DNA of 64,000 bases from Psychrobacter immobilis (lineage in GTDB: Bacteria > Pseudomonadota > Gammaproteobacteria > Pseudomonadales > Moraxellaceae), in NCBI RefSeq assembly GCF_904846225.1, contig NZ_CAJGZJ010000005.1, positions 62,001 through 126,000 on the forward strand. The letters run 5' to 3'. The position numbers were made by a program, and so were the translations under genes. Positions 45,037-54,673 of this stretch are shown here, one piece after another (the stretch's first letter is position 1; every line of letters starts with the position of its first letter). The notes beneath the pieces are model-generated. The model saw only the letters and a list, made by a program, of their open reading frames with translations, was not told the DNA's origin and made no database searches.

Positions 45037-45212
45037 CTAGGGCATGTGATCAATTAGCACACTTAATCATTTAGTAGTCTTAAAATGGCTAAATTTTGCC
45101 AAACGTCGTCAAATAACTGGTTAATATCTCGATATTATCTGCGTTATTTTCCTTGTTTGACTGTAATTTATCTCATTTTAAGCCTCACAATCTAAATGAT
45201 GACACACCCTAG
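45037..45212. repeat. CTAG-bordered inverted-repeat element, full copy 4
   Basis: A 176-bp element with CTAG on both sides (45037-45040 and 45209-45212). Left end GGGCATGTGATCAATTAGCAC, right end AAATGATGACACACCCTAG, central AATATCTCGATATT. The right CTAG supplies the TAG stop of dnaE. It belongs with the copy after xthA to a sub-type with ATCAATTAGCAC near the left end. Confidence 0.88.
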
Positions 45213-48200
45213 TTGTAATGAAAATGTAAGTTGTCTTCGCTAAGCATATTCTTTAATTGCTGTAAATTATCATCATTGGGGTAGATACGCCAGTGCTCAG
45301 ATAGTCCGACATTCGCAATGCCAAAATCTTCATAAATACTGAGTCCAAGCGGCAGGCAGTTATCATTAATGGAGGCGTCTGTATTACTCAACGCATTATT
45401 GGCATAACCATGTTGAGTCAGCCCTTGATTTGCTTCGTTTTGATAAAGGGTGTCTTGATTCATGTCACTTTCTAAAGCCAACAAGTCATTGCCGTTCTCA
45501 TCGTACAAGCTGCCGCCCATCGAAGGATTATAACCGCTATTATTACTTTGCTCATCTTCCTCATTATTATAAGACAGACGCGGCGCTGGGATAATGTCCG
45601 TTTGTGCTGATTTAAGTAACGGTTGCAGATGTGTGAGCAAATTAATATCACTGCCTTGAATTTTGATACTGATCTTTTTGAGCCAACGCAAGCGTGCGTC
45701 AACCATACTCATGGCGCTATCAAGACGCGCAAATAAACGTCCATCACGCTCACGGATACTGCCTTTGATAATAACCACTTCATCGACTTTTAGCTGATCT
45801 TTCACGCGATTAAAACGCTCTGCATAACAGCTCACTTCAAGACGAGAAGTGCCGTCATCTAAGGTAATCACATTGCGATTACCGAAATTGGCAATATCTA
45901 TAATCAATCCCGCAAAATAGCAGCTACCGTTATAGCCTGTATCCGTCAACTTGTCGAGACGAGCGCCTGAAGTATAGCGTTTGAGCTCATCTAAGTATTC
46001 ATTGATTGGATGGCCAGTTAAGTACAGACCCAAAGTGTTCTTTTCTGCTTTTAGGCGATGTTTATCACCCCAAATCAGTTCAGCAGTCATGACAAGTGGC
46101 GGTGCCGCGACGACACCATCCATTTCACCAAACAAATCCATCATACCGATTTCGCGGTTTTGACGGTCTTGCTCAGCGGCTTGTACCGCGCTTGGTAGCT
46201 GACTCATCAGCGCACCGCGAATCTCGTACGCTTCGTCGCTTGGCAAATCAGGACGTAGGGTAGTCGCAAAGTCATCAAAACAGCCTGCGCTCACTAACGC
46301 CTCAAGCGTGCGTTTATTAACCTTCTTGATGTCTACTCGGCGACAAAAATCATATAAATCCTTAAATGGACCTTCACGGCGGCGCGCTTCAACGATAGAT
46401 TCAACAGCACCTTCACCAACACCTTTAATCGCACCCAAGCCATAAATGATATTGGTTGGGGTATCGGCGACAAAATGCCATTCACTGCGATTGACTGATG
46501 GATTAACGACGGTTAGTTCGAAATTTTCGCGGCAGTCGTTGATAAAGAACACCACATTGTCAGTATTGTTCATATCAGACGTCAATACCGCTGCCATAAA
46601 TTCAGCAGGATAATACTGTTTTAAGTAAGCCGTTTGATAAGCCAAAACACCATAAGCAGCTGAGTGCGAGCGGTTAAAACCATAACCGGCGAATTTTTCC
46701 ATCAAGTCAAAGACGCCCCCTGAAGTGACTTCATCGATACCTTGTGAGGTTGAACCAGTAATAAAGATATCGCGCTGTTTGGCCATCTCTTCAGGTTTTT
46801 TCTTACCCATGGCACGGCGCAGCATATCCGCACCGCCCAAGCTATAACCTGCCATAACCTGAGAGATTTGCATGACTTGTTCTTGGTAAACAATAACGCC
46901 GTTGGTGTTCTCTAAAATTGGCTCAAGATTGGGATGGTCATAAATGACTTCCTCACGACCATGCTTACGGTCAATATACATATCCACCATGCCCGCATCT
47001 AGTGGGCCCGGACGATACAGCGCACACATAGCGATAACGTCTTCGATATTGGTCGGCTGCAATTTGGCCAGATACTTTTTCATACCCATACTTTCTAACT
47101 GAAAGACGGCAGTGGTTTTGGCATCTTGCAATAGTTTATAGGCTTTTTTGTCGTCTAATGGCAAATCTTCTAATACCAAGACATCTTTGCCTTCTTTAAC
47201 ACGGCGCAGATTGATGTTTTCAACCGCCGCATTAATAACGGTTAAGTTGCGCAAACCCAAAAAGTCAAACTTGACTAGACCGACAGCTTCGACGTCATCT
47301 TTGTCAAATTGGCTGACGCGGTGACCTTCATCATCACAATAAATGGCGCTAAAATCCGTGATCTTATGCGGGGCAATGAGTACGCCACCAGCATGCTTGC
47401 CGACATTTCGGCAAACACCTTCCAGCTTGATTGCCATCTCCCAAATCTCAATGGCATCTTCATAATCCATATTATCAGGATTAGAGATTAAGTCTTTGAG
47501 CTGAGGCTCTTGCTCAAGTGCTTGGCTAAGGGTAATGCCAGGCGTTTTTGGGATCAATTTAGATAATTTGCTGGCAAGAAAGTAGGATTTGCTTTGTACG
47601 CGCGCCACATCTCGCACCACCGCTTTTGCCGCCATCGTACCAAAGGTAATGATTTGCGAGACCGCTTCACGACCATAGGTTTGCGCCACATAATCAATGA
47701 CTCGATCGCGACCTTCAATACAAAAGTCAATATCGAAATCGGGCATCGATACCCGCTCAGGGTTTAAGAAGCGCTCAAATAATAAGTCGTAATGGATAGG
47801 GTCTAGGTCGGTAATGTTTAAGGCATAAGCGACGAGTGAGCCTGCACCAGAACCGCGACCTGGTCCAACCGGCACGCCATTGGCTTTTGCCCAGCGGATA
47901 AAGTCCATGACGATTAAGAAGTAACCTGGGAATCCCATAGACAAGATAACTTCCAGCTCGTATTCGAGACGTTCGTCATATTTTTGGCGAAAGTTGCTCC
48001 AATTATCGCTACGTGCTTCAATCGGAAACAGCTTGTCTAATCGATTATTCAGCCCACGGACTGACTCTGCGCGGAAAAACGATTCAATGGTCTCGCCTTC
48101 TGGAACGGGGAAGTCGGGTAGGACGTTGATGCCAAGTGTCAAAGTCACATTGCAGCGCGTTGCTAAGCGCAAAGTATTATCAACCACCTGCGGCAGATCA

Positions 48201-48937
48201 GTAAATAACTGCGCCATCTGGTCTTGAGTCTTAAGATACTGCTCATCTGAATAAGTTTGCGGGCGATTTTGATCAGCAAGTACATATGAGCCTGCGATAC
48301 AAACGCGCGCTTCATGGGCATCAAAATCATCTTGCTCTAAGAAGCGCACGTCATTATGCGCAATGATAGGAATATTATGTTTGGCACCTGAGTGGATAGC
48401 CGCTTTAATAAAGGCATCCTCGCCTGAGCGATTGGTACGCTTAATAGCAAAGTATAAGCGATCATCGAACTGTGCTTGCCATTCAGTCAGTAGCTCGTCG
48501 GCTTTTTCTGGCATAGAGCCGACGAGCGCTTGACCGACATCGGATTTCTCAGTAAATAAGACAATAACACCTGCTGCGTGCGCTAAAATATGGCTGCGTT
48601 TGACGACCGGCACGCCATGATTGGCAGCATCAGCACGGCCTTCAGTGAATCCGAGTGAGACAATACGCGTGATATTTTGATAGCCCTCATTGTTCATCGC
48701 TAGTAGCGTTAGCCGCGTGTCTTCATTATCCATGATGACTTCACTACCGATAATCGGCTTGATACCAGCGCCTAAACAGGCGCGATAAAATTTCACCGTC
48801 GCATAAAGGTTGGATAAATCAGTCAATGCAAGCGCACGCTGATGGTCAGCCGCAGCGGCTTTGACCAGCGGCTTGATGCGCACGATAGAATCGGTGATTG
48901 AATATTCGCTATGAATACCAAGGTGTACAAATGACAT
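45209..48937 (-). CDS. dnaE: DNA polymerase III alpha subunit
   Basis: The replicative polymerase, 1242 residues. The PHP domain (HLGIHSEYSITDS) leads, followed by the palm with GRGSGAGSLVAYALNITDLDP and the catalytic Asp402 and Asp404 in PDFDIDFC. HhH motifs and the OB fold (CYFAGLIIDIANFGNRNVITLDDGTS) come near residues 985-1080. Residues about 1119-1187 form an Asn/Glu/Asp/Gly/Ser-rich stretch that is absent from the 1160-residue E. coli protein. The TAG stop is part of a repeat element border. The gene stands alone after the symporter terminator. Confidence 0.96.
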   Translation of the reverse strand: MSFVHLGIHSEYSITDSIVRIKPLVKAAAADHQRALALTDLSNLYATVKFYRACLGAGIKPIIGSEVIMDNEDTRLTLLAMNNEGYQNITRIVSLGFTEGRADAANHGVPVVKRSHILAHAAGVIVLFTEKSDVGQALVGSMPEKADELLTEWQAQFDDRLYFAIKRTNRSGEDAFIKAAIHSGAKHNIPIIAHNDVRFLEQDDFDAHEARVCIAGSYVLADQNRPQTYSDEQYLKTQDQMAQLFTDLPQVVDNTLRLATRCNVTLTLGINVLPDFPVPEGETIESFFRAESVRGLNNRLDKLFPIEARSDNWSNFRQKYDERLEYELEVILSMGFPGYFLIVMDFIRWAKANGVPVGPGRGSGAGSLVAYALNITDLDPIHYDLLFERFLNPERVSMPDFDIDFCIEGRDRVIDYVAQTYGREAVSQIITFGTMAAKAVVRDVARVQSKSYFLASKLSKLIPKTPGITLSQALEQEPQLKDLISNPDNMDYEDAIEIWEMAIKLEGVCRNVGKHAGGVLIAPHKITDFSAIYCDDEGHRVSQFDKDDVEAVGLVKFDFLGLRNLTVINAAVENINLRRVKEGKDVLVLEDLPLDDKKAYKLLQDAKTTAVFQLESMGMKKYLAKLQPTNIEDVIAMCALYRPGPLDAGMVDMYIDRKHGREEVIYDHPNLEPILENTNGVIVYQEQVMQISQVMAGYSLGGADMLRRAMGKKKPEEMAKQRDIFITGSTSQGIDEVTSGGVFDLMEKFAGYGFNRSHSAAYGVLAYQTAYLKQYYPAEFMAAVLTSDMNNTDNVVFFINDCRENFELTVVNPSVNRSEWHFVADTPTNIIYGLGAIKGVGEGAVESIVEARRREGPFKDLYDFCRRVDIKKVNKRTLEALVSAGCFDDFATTLRPDLPSDEAYEIRGALMSQLPSAVQAAEQDRQNREIGMMDLFGEMDGVVAAPPLVMTAELIWGDKHRLKAEKNTLGLYLTGHPINEYLDELKRYTSGARLDKLTDTGYNGSCYFAGLIIDIANFGNRNVITLDDGTSRLEVSCYAERFNRVKDQLKVDEVVIIKGSIRERDGRLFARLDSAMSMVDARLRWLKKISIKIQGSDINLLTHLQPLLKSAQTDIIPAPRLSYNNEEDEQSNNSGYNPSMGGSLYDENGNDLLALESDMNQDTLYQNEANQGLTQHGYANNALSNTDASINDNCLPLGLSIYEDFGIANVGLSEHWRIYPNDDNLQQLKNMLSEDNLHFHYN

Positions 48938-49150
48938 AGAGGACTCTTACGGATACGATCAAAAAATAGGCTGATAATAAAATAAATATAATATTATCAA
49001 TGGTTTAAGCTAGTAATGTATTGCAAATAATACGGCAGAATGCGTATTTATTCATTTTGAATCAGGTCGTTAATGATAGCATTATTTACCGTAGACAGCC
49101 ACCGATTGAACGGAGTAATCGCTATGAGCTCGGTGCTTTCTTCTTATTAA

Positions 49151-49182
49151 AAAGCCTTCTATACAGTAATATAGAAGGCTTT
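49151..49182 (-). terminator. Terminator after hydroxyproline operon
   Basis: AAAGCCTTCTATA (49151-49163) and TATAGAAGGCTTT (49170-49182) pair perfectly around a six-base loop, with A residues at the left that become a U run on minus-strand RNA. It lies 36 bases beyond the symporter stop. Confidence 0.85.
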
Positions 49183-49217
49183 AGTAGGCATGATATTTGT
49201 GATTAGTGGGCTAATTA

Positions 49218-50666
49218 TTAGTGTTTACCATATTTATCACTATATTCTATCCAGAAGTCTGCATTCTCAACGCCAGCTTTTCTGGGATCAAAGATAGGGT
49301 TGATTCCTAGTTTCATTTGTCTGTCATAATCTTTTAGCACTTTTATAGCAGGTTTACTGAGTAAGACGATGGCGATGAAGTTAAGATAACACATACTACC
49401 AAAGCCGATATCGCCGAGCGCCCACATGACACCCACAGACTGTACACTACCGGTCAAGCACACCACAAGGAAGATGATTTTTAGCAAAGGTTTTAGCACA
49501 GGATAGCGCAGTTTTTGATCGAGATAGACCAGTGTAGTTTCAGCGATATAGTAATAAGCAATCAGGCAAGTAAAAGCAAATAAGAAGATAGCAATCGCCA
49601 CAAAACCACTGCCATATTGGCTAAATACCGTTGAGACAGCGGCTTGAGTAAATGCCGTACCCGCTTCGACACCTGGCATGTTTTCTACCAGTACCATGCC
49701 TTCTGAAGGAATCACGTTATACATGCCAGTTGATAAAATCATTAAGGCTGTGGCAGTACAAACAATAACCGTGTCAATGTAGATAGAAAAGCTTTGTACC
49801 AAGCCTTGTTTGGCGGGATGAGAGACTTCTGCAGCAGCTGAGCTGAAGGTTGCTTCACCCGCACCTGCCACGTTAGAAAATACGGCACGGCGAACGCCCC
49901 AAGAGATTGCTAGACCGACGATACCGCCAAATACGGCATCCATACCAAAGGCGCTTTTAAAAATAAGTGCAAACATTGCTGGCAGGTTTGAGGCATTAAA
50001 TACTAAGACGATGACCATCATCATAACGTAGCCAATGGCCATGATGGGAACAACTTTACTAGCAAAGCCAGCGATACGTTTGATACCACCAAAGATAATA
50101 AATGCCAGTAGCAGAACGATAATCGCACCAGTCACGATAGGTGGGATGTTAAAAGCCGTATTAAATGAGTCAGCGATAGTGTTGGCCTGCACACCCGGTA
50201 CCAGAACGCCATAAGATAAGCAGGTCACCACCGCGACCAAGATAGCAAACGGTTTCATCCTAAGCCCGCGCTCAATATAAAATGGTGAGCCGCCGCGGTA
50301 TTGATCGTCAACGGTGTGCTTATAGACTTGTGCAAGAGTCGATTCTATAAAGGCGCTAGCCCCACCGAGTAGCCCCATGACAACCATCCAAAATATAGCC
50401 CCAGGGCCACCTGCGGCAATTGCTGTTGCTACACCGGCGATATTACCAACACCGATTCGACCAGACAGAGCCATACTAAACGCTTGAAAGGAGCTGATAC
50501 CTTGGGTTGATGTTTGCTTATCAAATAATAGTCTTACCATCTCCTTAAGATAGCGAAATTGGACACCGCGTGTGATCACTGTAAAGTAGATACCGACACC
50601 AAGTGCTAAGTACACTAGAGCATCGCTCCATATATAACCAACCAAGGTATTAATAATCGCTTCCAT
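49218..50666 (-). CDS. Alanine/glycine:cation symporter (AgcS family)
   Basis: A 482-residue inner-membrane symporter with about 11 hydrophobic segments. The AGCS marks are present: FTVITRGVQFRYL, SFQAFSMALSGRIGVGNIAGVATAIAAGGPGAIFWMVV, GSPFYIERGL and GVRRAVFSNVAGAGEATFSSAAA. Family members take up alanine, glycine or related small amino acids with Na+. It is the last gene of the minus-strand operon for trans-4-hydroxyproline use, so hydroxyproline uptake is a reasonable guess, though it could carry a different amino acid. 69 bases separate it from the aldehyde dehydrogenase. Confidence 0.9.
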   Translation of the reverse strand: MEAIINTLVGYIWSDALVYLALGVGIYFTVITRGVQFRYLKEMVRLLFDKQTSTQGISSFQAFSMALSGRIGVGNIAGVATAIAAGGPGAIFWMVVMGLLGGASAFIESTLAQVYKHTVDDQYRGGSPFYIERGLRMKPFAILVAVVTCLSYGVLVPGVQANTIADSFNTAFNIPPIVTGAIIVLLLAFIIFGGIKRIAGFASKVVPIMAIGYVMMMVIVLVFNASNLPAMFALIFKSAFGMDAVFGGIVGLAISWGVRRAVFSNVAGAGEATFSSAAAEVSHPAKQGLVQSFSIYIDTVIVCTATALMILSTGMYNVIPSEGMVLVENMPGVEAGTAFTQAAVSTVFSQYGSGFVAIAIFLFAFTCLIAYYYIAETTLVYLDQKLRYPVLKPLLKIIFLVVCLTGSVQSVGVMWALGDIGFGSMCYLNFIAIVLLSKPAIKVLKDYDRQMKLGINPIFDPRKAGVENADFWIEYSDKYGKH

Positions 50667-50735
50667 GACGTTACTTCCTTGTAAGTATGTGATAAGAGAC
50701 TTAATTTGTTGATAACCTATTAATAGGTGGGTTTA

Positions 50736-52220
50736 TTAATTCACCACCCAAATAGTTTTGGTCTGAGCATACTGTGCTAAAGCTTCAAGCCCATTATCAC
50801 GACCACCAAATCCTGACTGTTTATAGCCACCAAAGGGCGTTGTAATGTCGCCTTCTGAAAAACCATTGATAGAGATGGTGCCCGCTTTGATAGCTGAAGC
50901 GACTCGATAAGCCCGTTTGATATTTTGTGTATAAAAAGAAGCTGCTAGACCATAATTGGTCTCGTTTGCCAGTTTGATGGCTTCATCTTCGGTCTCAAAG
51001 CTAGTAACTGCCAGTAAAGGACCAAAAACCTCTTCTTTAAAGAGCGTCATATCGGCGCTGACATTATCAAAAATCGTCGGTTCGATATACCAACCGCTAC
51101 CTAAATCCTCACGAATAGAACCGCCTGCGATAAGCGTTGCACCTTCATCTTTAGCGGTTTTTAAATAATGGCAAACTTTTTCGAAATGGGCTTTTTCGAT
51201 CATGGGTCCAATAGCAGTATCGACATCGTAAGGCGAGCCGACCTTCCATTCTTTAAGACCTTCTTTTAGCTGGTTAAGTAAGCGCTCTTTTTGGCTACTA
51301 TGGACGAGCAAACGTGAGCCACAGCTACAGTTTTCACTCATGTTCCAAAACGCGGCAGACAGTATGTCGTTGATCGCGGCTTCATCAAGTACGGCATCAT
51401 CAAAAACGATTTGTGGGCTTTTGCCGCCGCATTCTAAGACGATCTCTTTTAAGTTACTTTCTGCTGCATAATGTAAAAATAAGCGTCCGACTTCTGTTGA
51501 TCCAGTGAATGACACCATATCGACATCCATATGCCGACCAAGAGCTGCGCCAACATTTTCACCAAGACCACAAACCATCTGTATCGCTTCTTTTGGTACG
51601 CCAGCTTCATAGGCAAGCTCTGTCAAACGGTAGGCAGATAACGACGTCAATTCAGCTGGTTTGACGATAACAGAGTTGCCCATGATGAGCGCAGGGGCGA
51701 CTTTCCACGCATACATTTGCGCAGGGAAGTTCCATGGTAGTACGGCACCGACGACACCAATAGGTTCTTGAACGATAAGACCCAACGCTGCGCTACCAGT
51801 TGGCGCTACTTTACCAAAGACTTTGTCCGCCGCTTCGGCATACCATTCAAAAGTCTCAATCGTTGCTGGGATATCGGTATTTAAGCATTCGGTAATGGGT
51901 TTGCCCGCATCCACACAATCTAATGCTGCAAGCTCTTCGCTATGTTCGTGCATGAGTGCACACCAACGCTGCATAATGGCTTTGCGTTCAGCAGGTGCCA
52001 AACGGCGCCATTCACCATTCTCAAAACTGTCGCGCGCCACTTGTACAGCGATATCAATATCTTCGCTAGTACCAGACGCAATCTGACCAATCAAGCTGTT
52101 ATCAATTGGAGTGTGATTGTCTACTGTGGCTGTTGATATATTGTCAGCGGCTATTAGATGACCTGCCCAGAGTTTTTGTTGTTTGGCTTGCTCGAATACT
52201 TGCTCTTTGGTTATGCTCAT
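50736..52220 (-). CDS. Aldehyde dehydrogenase (2-ketoglutarate semialdehyde dehydrogenase)
   Basis: A 494-residue NAD(P)-dependent aldehyde dehydrogenase. The catalytic Glu lies in LECGGKSPQIVF and the catalytic Cys is the first in SENCSCGSRL. EPIGVVGAVLPWNFP, SFTGSTEVGR and FGGYKQSGFGG complete the core. By context it oxidises 2-ketoglutarate semialdehyde to 2-ketoglutarate, the final step of hydroxyproline catabolism; the sequence alone resembles the PuuC type, so other aldehydes are possible. It is fourth in the operon, 99 bases after the deaminase. Confidence 0.87.
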   Translation of the reverse strand: MSITKEQVFEQAKQQKLWAGHLIAADNISTATVDNHTPIDNSLIGQIASGTSEDIDIAVQVARDSFENGEWRRLAPAERKAIMQRWCALMHEHSEELAALDCVDAGKPITECLNTDIPATIETFEWYAEAADKVFGKVAPTGSAALGLIVQEPIGVVGAVLPWNFPAQMYAWKVAPALIMGNSVIVKPAELTSLSAYRLTELAYEAGVPKEAIQMVCGLGENVGAALGRHMDVDMVSFTGSTEVGRLFLHYAAESNLKEIVLECGGKSPQIVFDDAVLDEAAINDILSAAFWNMSENCSCGSRLLVHSSQKERLLNQLKEGLKEWKVGSPYDVDTAIGPMIEKAHFEKVCHYLKTAKDEGATLIAGGSIREDLGSGWYIEPTIFDNVSADMTLFKEEVFGPLLAVTSFETEDEAIKLANETNYGLAASFYTQNIKRAYRVASAIKAGTISINGFSEGDITTPFGGYKQSGFGGRDNGLEALAQYAQTKTIWVVN

Positions 52221-52319
52221 TTTTTAATCCTTATATACTGAATGCGCGACCATAGATATCTATAAAGTCATGCCATTCAGCAATGGTTATCCTTAACAGT
52301 ATTTTTATAATACAAAGTG

Positions 52320-53186
52320 TTATTTAGATAATAGTGCTAAGAATTCTGATTTTTCATCGGCTGGCATATCCGTCAGTGGTACACGCACGGAACCAACGTC
52401 AACGCTGCCTTTTAAGCAACCTGCTTTGGCTTTTTGGTTGTAATTACCAGATTCCATAGAATGAATAGCAGGATAAATATCACTCATAATTTGCTTAGCT
52501 TTATCCCAATCGCCTTGCTGGGTGGCATTAAACAAGGCCACTTGCTCTTCAGGGAAAACATTTGCTGCGCCAGCAATCCAGCTTTTTGCGCCCCAAAAGA
52601 AGAAGTCCACTGGTTGATCGTCGCAACCACAAACCACGTCAAAGTTATCAAAATTGGCTTGTAACATACGTAGCGCATGACTAAAGTCGCCGCTGCTTTC
52701 TTTTACACCAATGATGTTAGGATGCTTGGCTAGATGAGCCACGGTATCAAACTCAATACTGACGCCGACACGCGCTGGAAAGTTATACATAATAATCGGC
52801 AGTTCACTGGCATCTGCAACTTTTTCAAAGTGAGCGATGATACCGTCTTGTTCAGGCAAGCTATAAGGGGTGGCAGACAGCATCAGCCCGTCATAGCCTA
52901 AGGTTTTTGCTTGTGTGGCAAGCTCAATAGAGTGGTCGGTCGATAAACTGTTAATACCAGCGATAAGGGTAACTTTGCCTTTTGCTGCGTTGGCGATAGT
53001 GGTTAGAACCAGCTCACGCTCTGCTGCTGAAAACGTATAATATTCACCCGTGGTGCCGCAAGCAACGATACCAGCGACTCCTTTATCAATAAAGGTTTCC
53101 ACCAATGTGGTCAGTGTTTTTGCATCTACGTTGCCGTTACTGTCAAATGGAGTAACGATTGGGACCAGAATGCCATTTATGTTCAT
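52320..53186 (-). CDS. 1-Pyrroline-4-hydroxy-2-carboxylate deaminase (DapA family)
   Basis: A 288-residue TIM-barrel lyase of the dihydrodipicolinate synthase family. The Schiff-base Lys162 is in GVKESSGDF, and Tyr134 is in YNFPARVG; GTTGEYYTFSAAERE forms the carboxylate site. Cluster context with hydroxyproline epimerase and a D-amino acid dehydrogenase points to the deaminase that makes 2-ketoglutarate semialdehyde from pyrroline-hydroxy-carboxylate (LhpC type) rather than true DapA. The segment HSMESGNYNQKAKAG near the C-terminus has the variable pattern of non-DapA members. Third gene of the operon. Confidence 0.85.
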   Translation of the reverse strand: MNINGILVPIVTPFDSNGNVDAKTLTTLVETFIDKGVAGIVACGTTGEYYTFSAAERELVLTTIANAAKGKVTLIAGINSLSTDHSIELATQAKTLGYDGLMLSATPYSLPEQDGIIAHFEKVADASELPIIMYNFPARVGVSIEFDTVAHLAKHPNIIGVKESSGDFSHALRMLQANFDNFDVVCGCDDQPVDFFFWGAKSWIAGAANVFPEEQVALFNATQQGDWDKAKQIMSDIYPAIHSMESGNYNQKAKAGCLKGSVDVGSVRVPLTDMPADEKSEFLALLSK

Positions 53187-53278
53187 GAGAGTATCCTTAT
53201 AGCTGTTGATTTAATGGTGATTCACTATCGAATCGATTGAGTTTTTGTGCATAATTATGGGTCTTACCATGACTGTTT

Positions 53279-54535
53279 TTAAAAAGCCTTCTTAAAGCGG
53301 CTTAGTTGATATGGTGCTGGGTCGATAGTATGAATATCATCAAAATAATAATTGGCAATCATCTGTGCGCTGACAACCGCTTGCGTTAGCCCTAAATGCT
53401 GATGGCCAAAATTTAAAAATATTCGATCAACCTTATCGATGACAGGTAAAGAGTCCGCTGTTGAGGGGCGAAAACCCATCCACGACATATTATTGCTGGC
53501 ATCTAATGAAGTCTTTAGCATGGGCTGCGCTTGTTGCAGAAGCATTTGCGCCCGCTGCATATTGGCGGGTGCTTCTAATCCTGCATACTCTACAGTGCCT
53601 GCCAAGCGCAGACCTGCTCGCATCGGCGTCATGATAAATCGTCTGTCCATACTTGATACAGGAATCCGTAAGCGCGCGCTTTCTTGCGGTAGCATGAGGT
53701 GATAACCACGCTCGGTATCTAGTGGTACGTTGACGCCTGTTAGCTGTTTGGCAAGGAGTTTTGAATGGGCCCCTGCTGCTAGCATGACTTTGGTAACGCT
53801 CATGTCACCTTGACTGGTGGTTAGATGAATACCAGTGTCACTAACGATTGCATCAAGTACGCGGCAGTGTTCAATTACTCGGCCGCCCAACTGTCTAAAG
53901 GTGTGACTCAGCTGATTGATGACCGCGGTCAAATCGGTAATATGGCCTGTATCTGGAAAAAATAATGCCGCCAATTGATTGTCTTGCAAGGCAGGCTCAT
54001 GTTCTTGTAGTGCATCTTTACTCAATAATTCGTTAGCCACGCCTATATCGTTTAGGCGCTGACCATGTTTGGTTAATAGCTCTATGCTATTCGGATTTTC
54101 TACAGTTAGTAATGAGCCGTTTACTTGTACCCATTCATTGAGCTGCCATTCTGTAGCAAAGTCTTGCCACGCTTGAAGACTGTTTTTATTCAAGCTCAAT
54201 AATGCTTGATGAATACGCTCAAATGGCTCAGGACGCATATTCAGTAACAGCTGTGTAGCCCAAGGTAGAAGGCGTGGTAAATAATGCCAATCTAAGCGCA
54301 GCGGCCCTGTTGGATTCAATAACATGGCTGGAATATGGCGAAGCATACTAGCATCAGCAATAGGAAAGACTTGTTCGGTTGCGATATGTCCTGCATTACC
54401 GATGGAGGCGCCTTGACCAATCTCATTGGCTTCCAGCAATACTACTTTTACCCCTCGGGCTTGCAAGGTGACTGCCGTGACAAGCCCGATGATGCCGCCA
54501 CCGATAATATGCAAGTCGAATTGTGAGGTAGTCAT
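53279..54535 (-). CDS. D-hydroxyproline dehydrogenase (FAD, DadA-like)
   Basis: A 418-residue flavoprotein. IIGGGIIGLVTAVTLQARGVKVVLLEANEIGQGAS gives the FAD-binding dinucleotide fold at the N-terminus; GNAGHIATEQ follows. The C-terminal LNFGHQHLGLTQAV is the DadA-family G-H-x2-x-G-L flavin motif. It probably oxidises cis-4-hydroxy-D-proline to the pyrroline acid and passes electrons to the membrane chain. It is second in the operon, 138 bases after the epimerase. A general D-amino acid dehydrogenase is the main alternative. Confidence 0.86.
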   Translation of the reverse strand: MTTSQFDLHIIGGGIIGLVTAVTLQARGVKVVLLEANEIGQGASIGNAGHIATEQVFPIADASMLRHIPAMLLNPTGPLRLDWHYLPRLLPWATQLLLNMRPEPFERIHQALLSLNKNSLQAWQDFATEWQLNEWVQVNGSLLTVENPNSIELLTKHGQRLNDIGVANELLSKDALQEHEPALQDNQLAALFFPDTGHITDLTAVINQLSHTFRQLGGRVIEHCRVLDAIVSDTGIHLTTSQGDMSVTKVMLAAGAHSKLLAKQLTGVNVPLDTERGYHLMLPQESARLRIPVSSMDRRFIMTPMRAGLRLAGTVEYAGLEAPANMQRAQMLLQQAQPMLKTSLDASNNMSWMGFRPSTADSLPVIDKVDRIFLNFGHQHLGLTQAVVSAQMIANYYFDDIHTIDPAPYQLSRFKKAF

Positions 54536-54673
54536 AGGTGCTCTCTATAGTGCTTAAATCAACGCGGCTCGAATGTTTATTTGCCCAAAAACGGTTTGCC
54601 TAGAAACTGCTGTACTTAAATTTTGATATGCTTAAATGCGATACGTTGATAAATAAATGTGGACATAGACCTA

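Noticed and set aside
49021..49206. Short frame between dnaE and the symporter
   Set aside because: It runs through the terminator hairpin and has no ribosome site.
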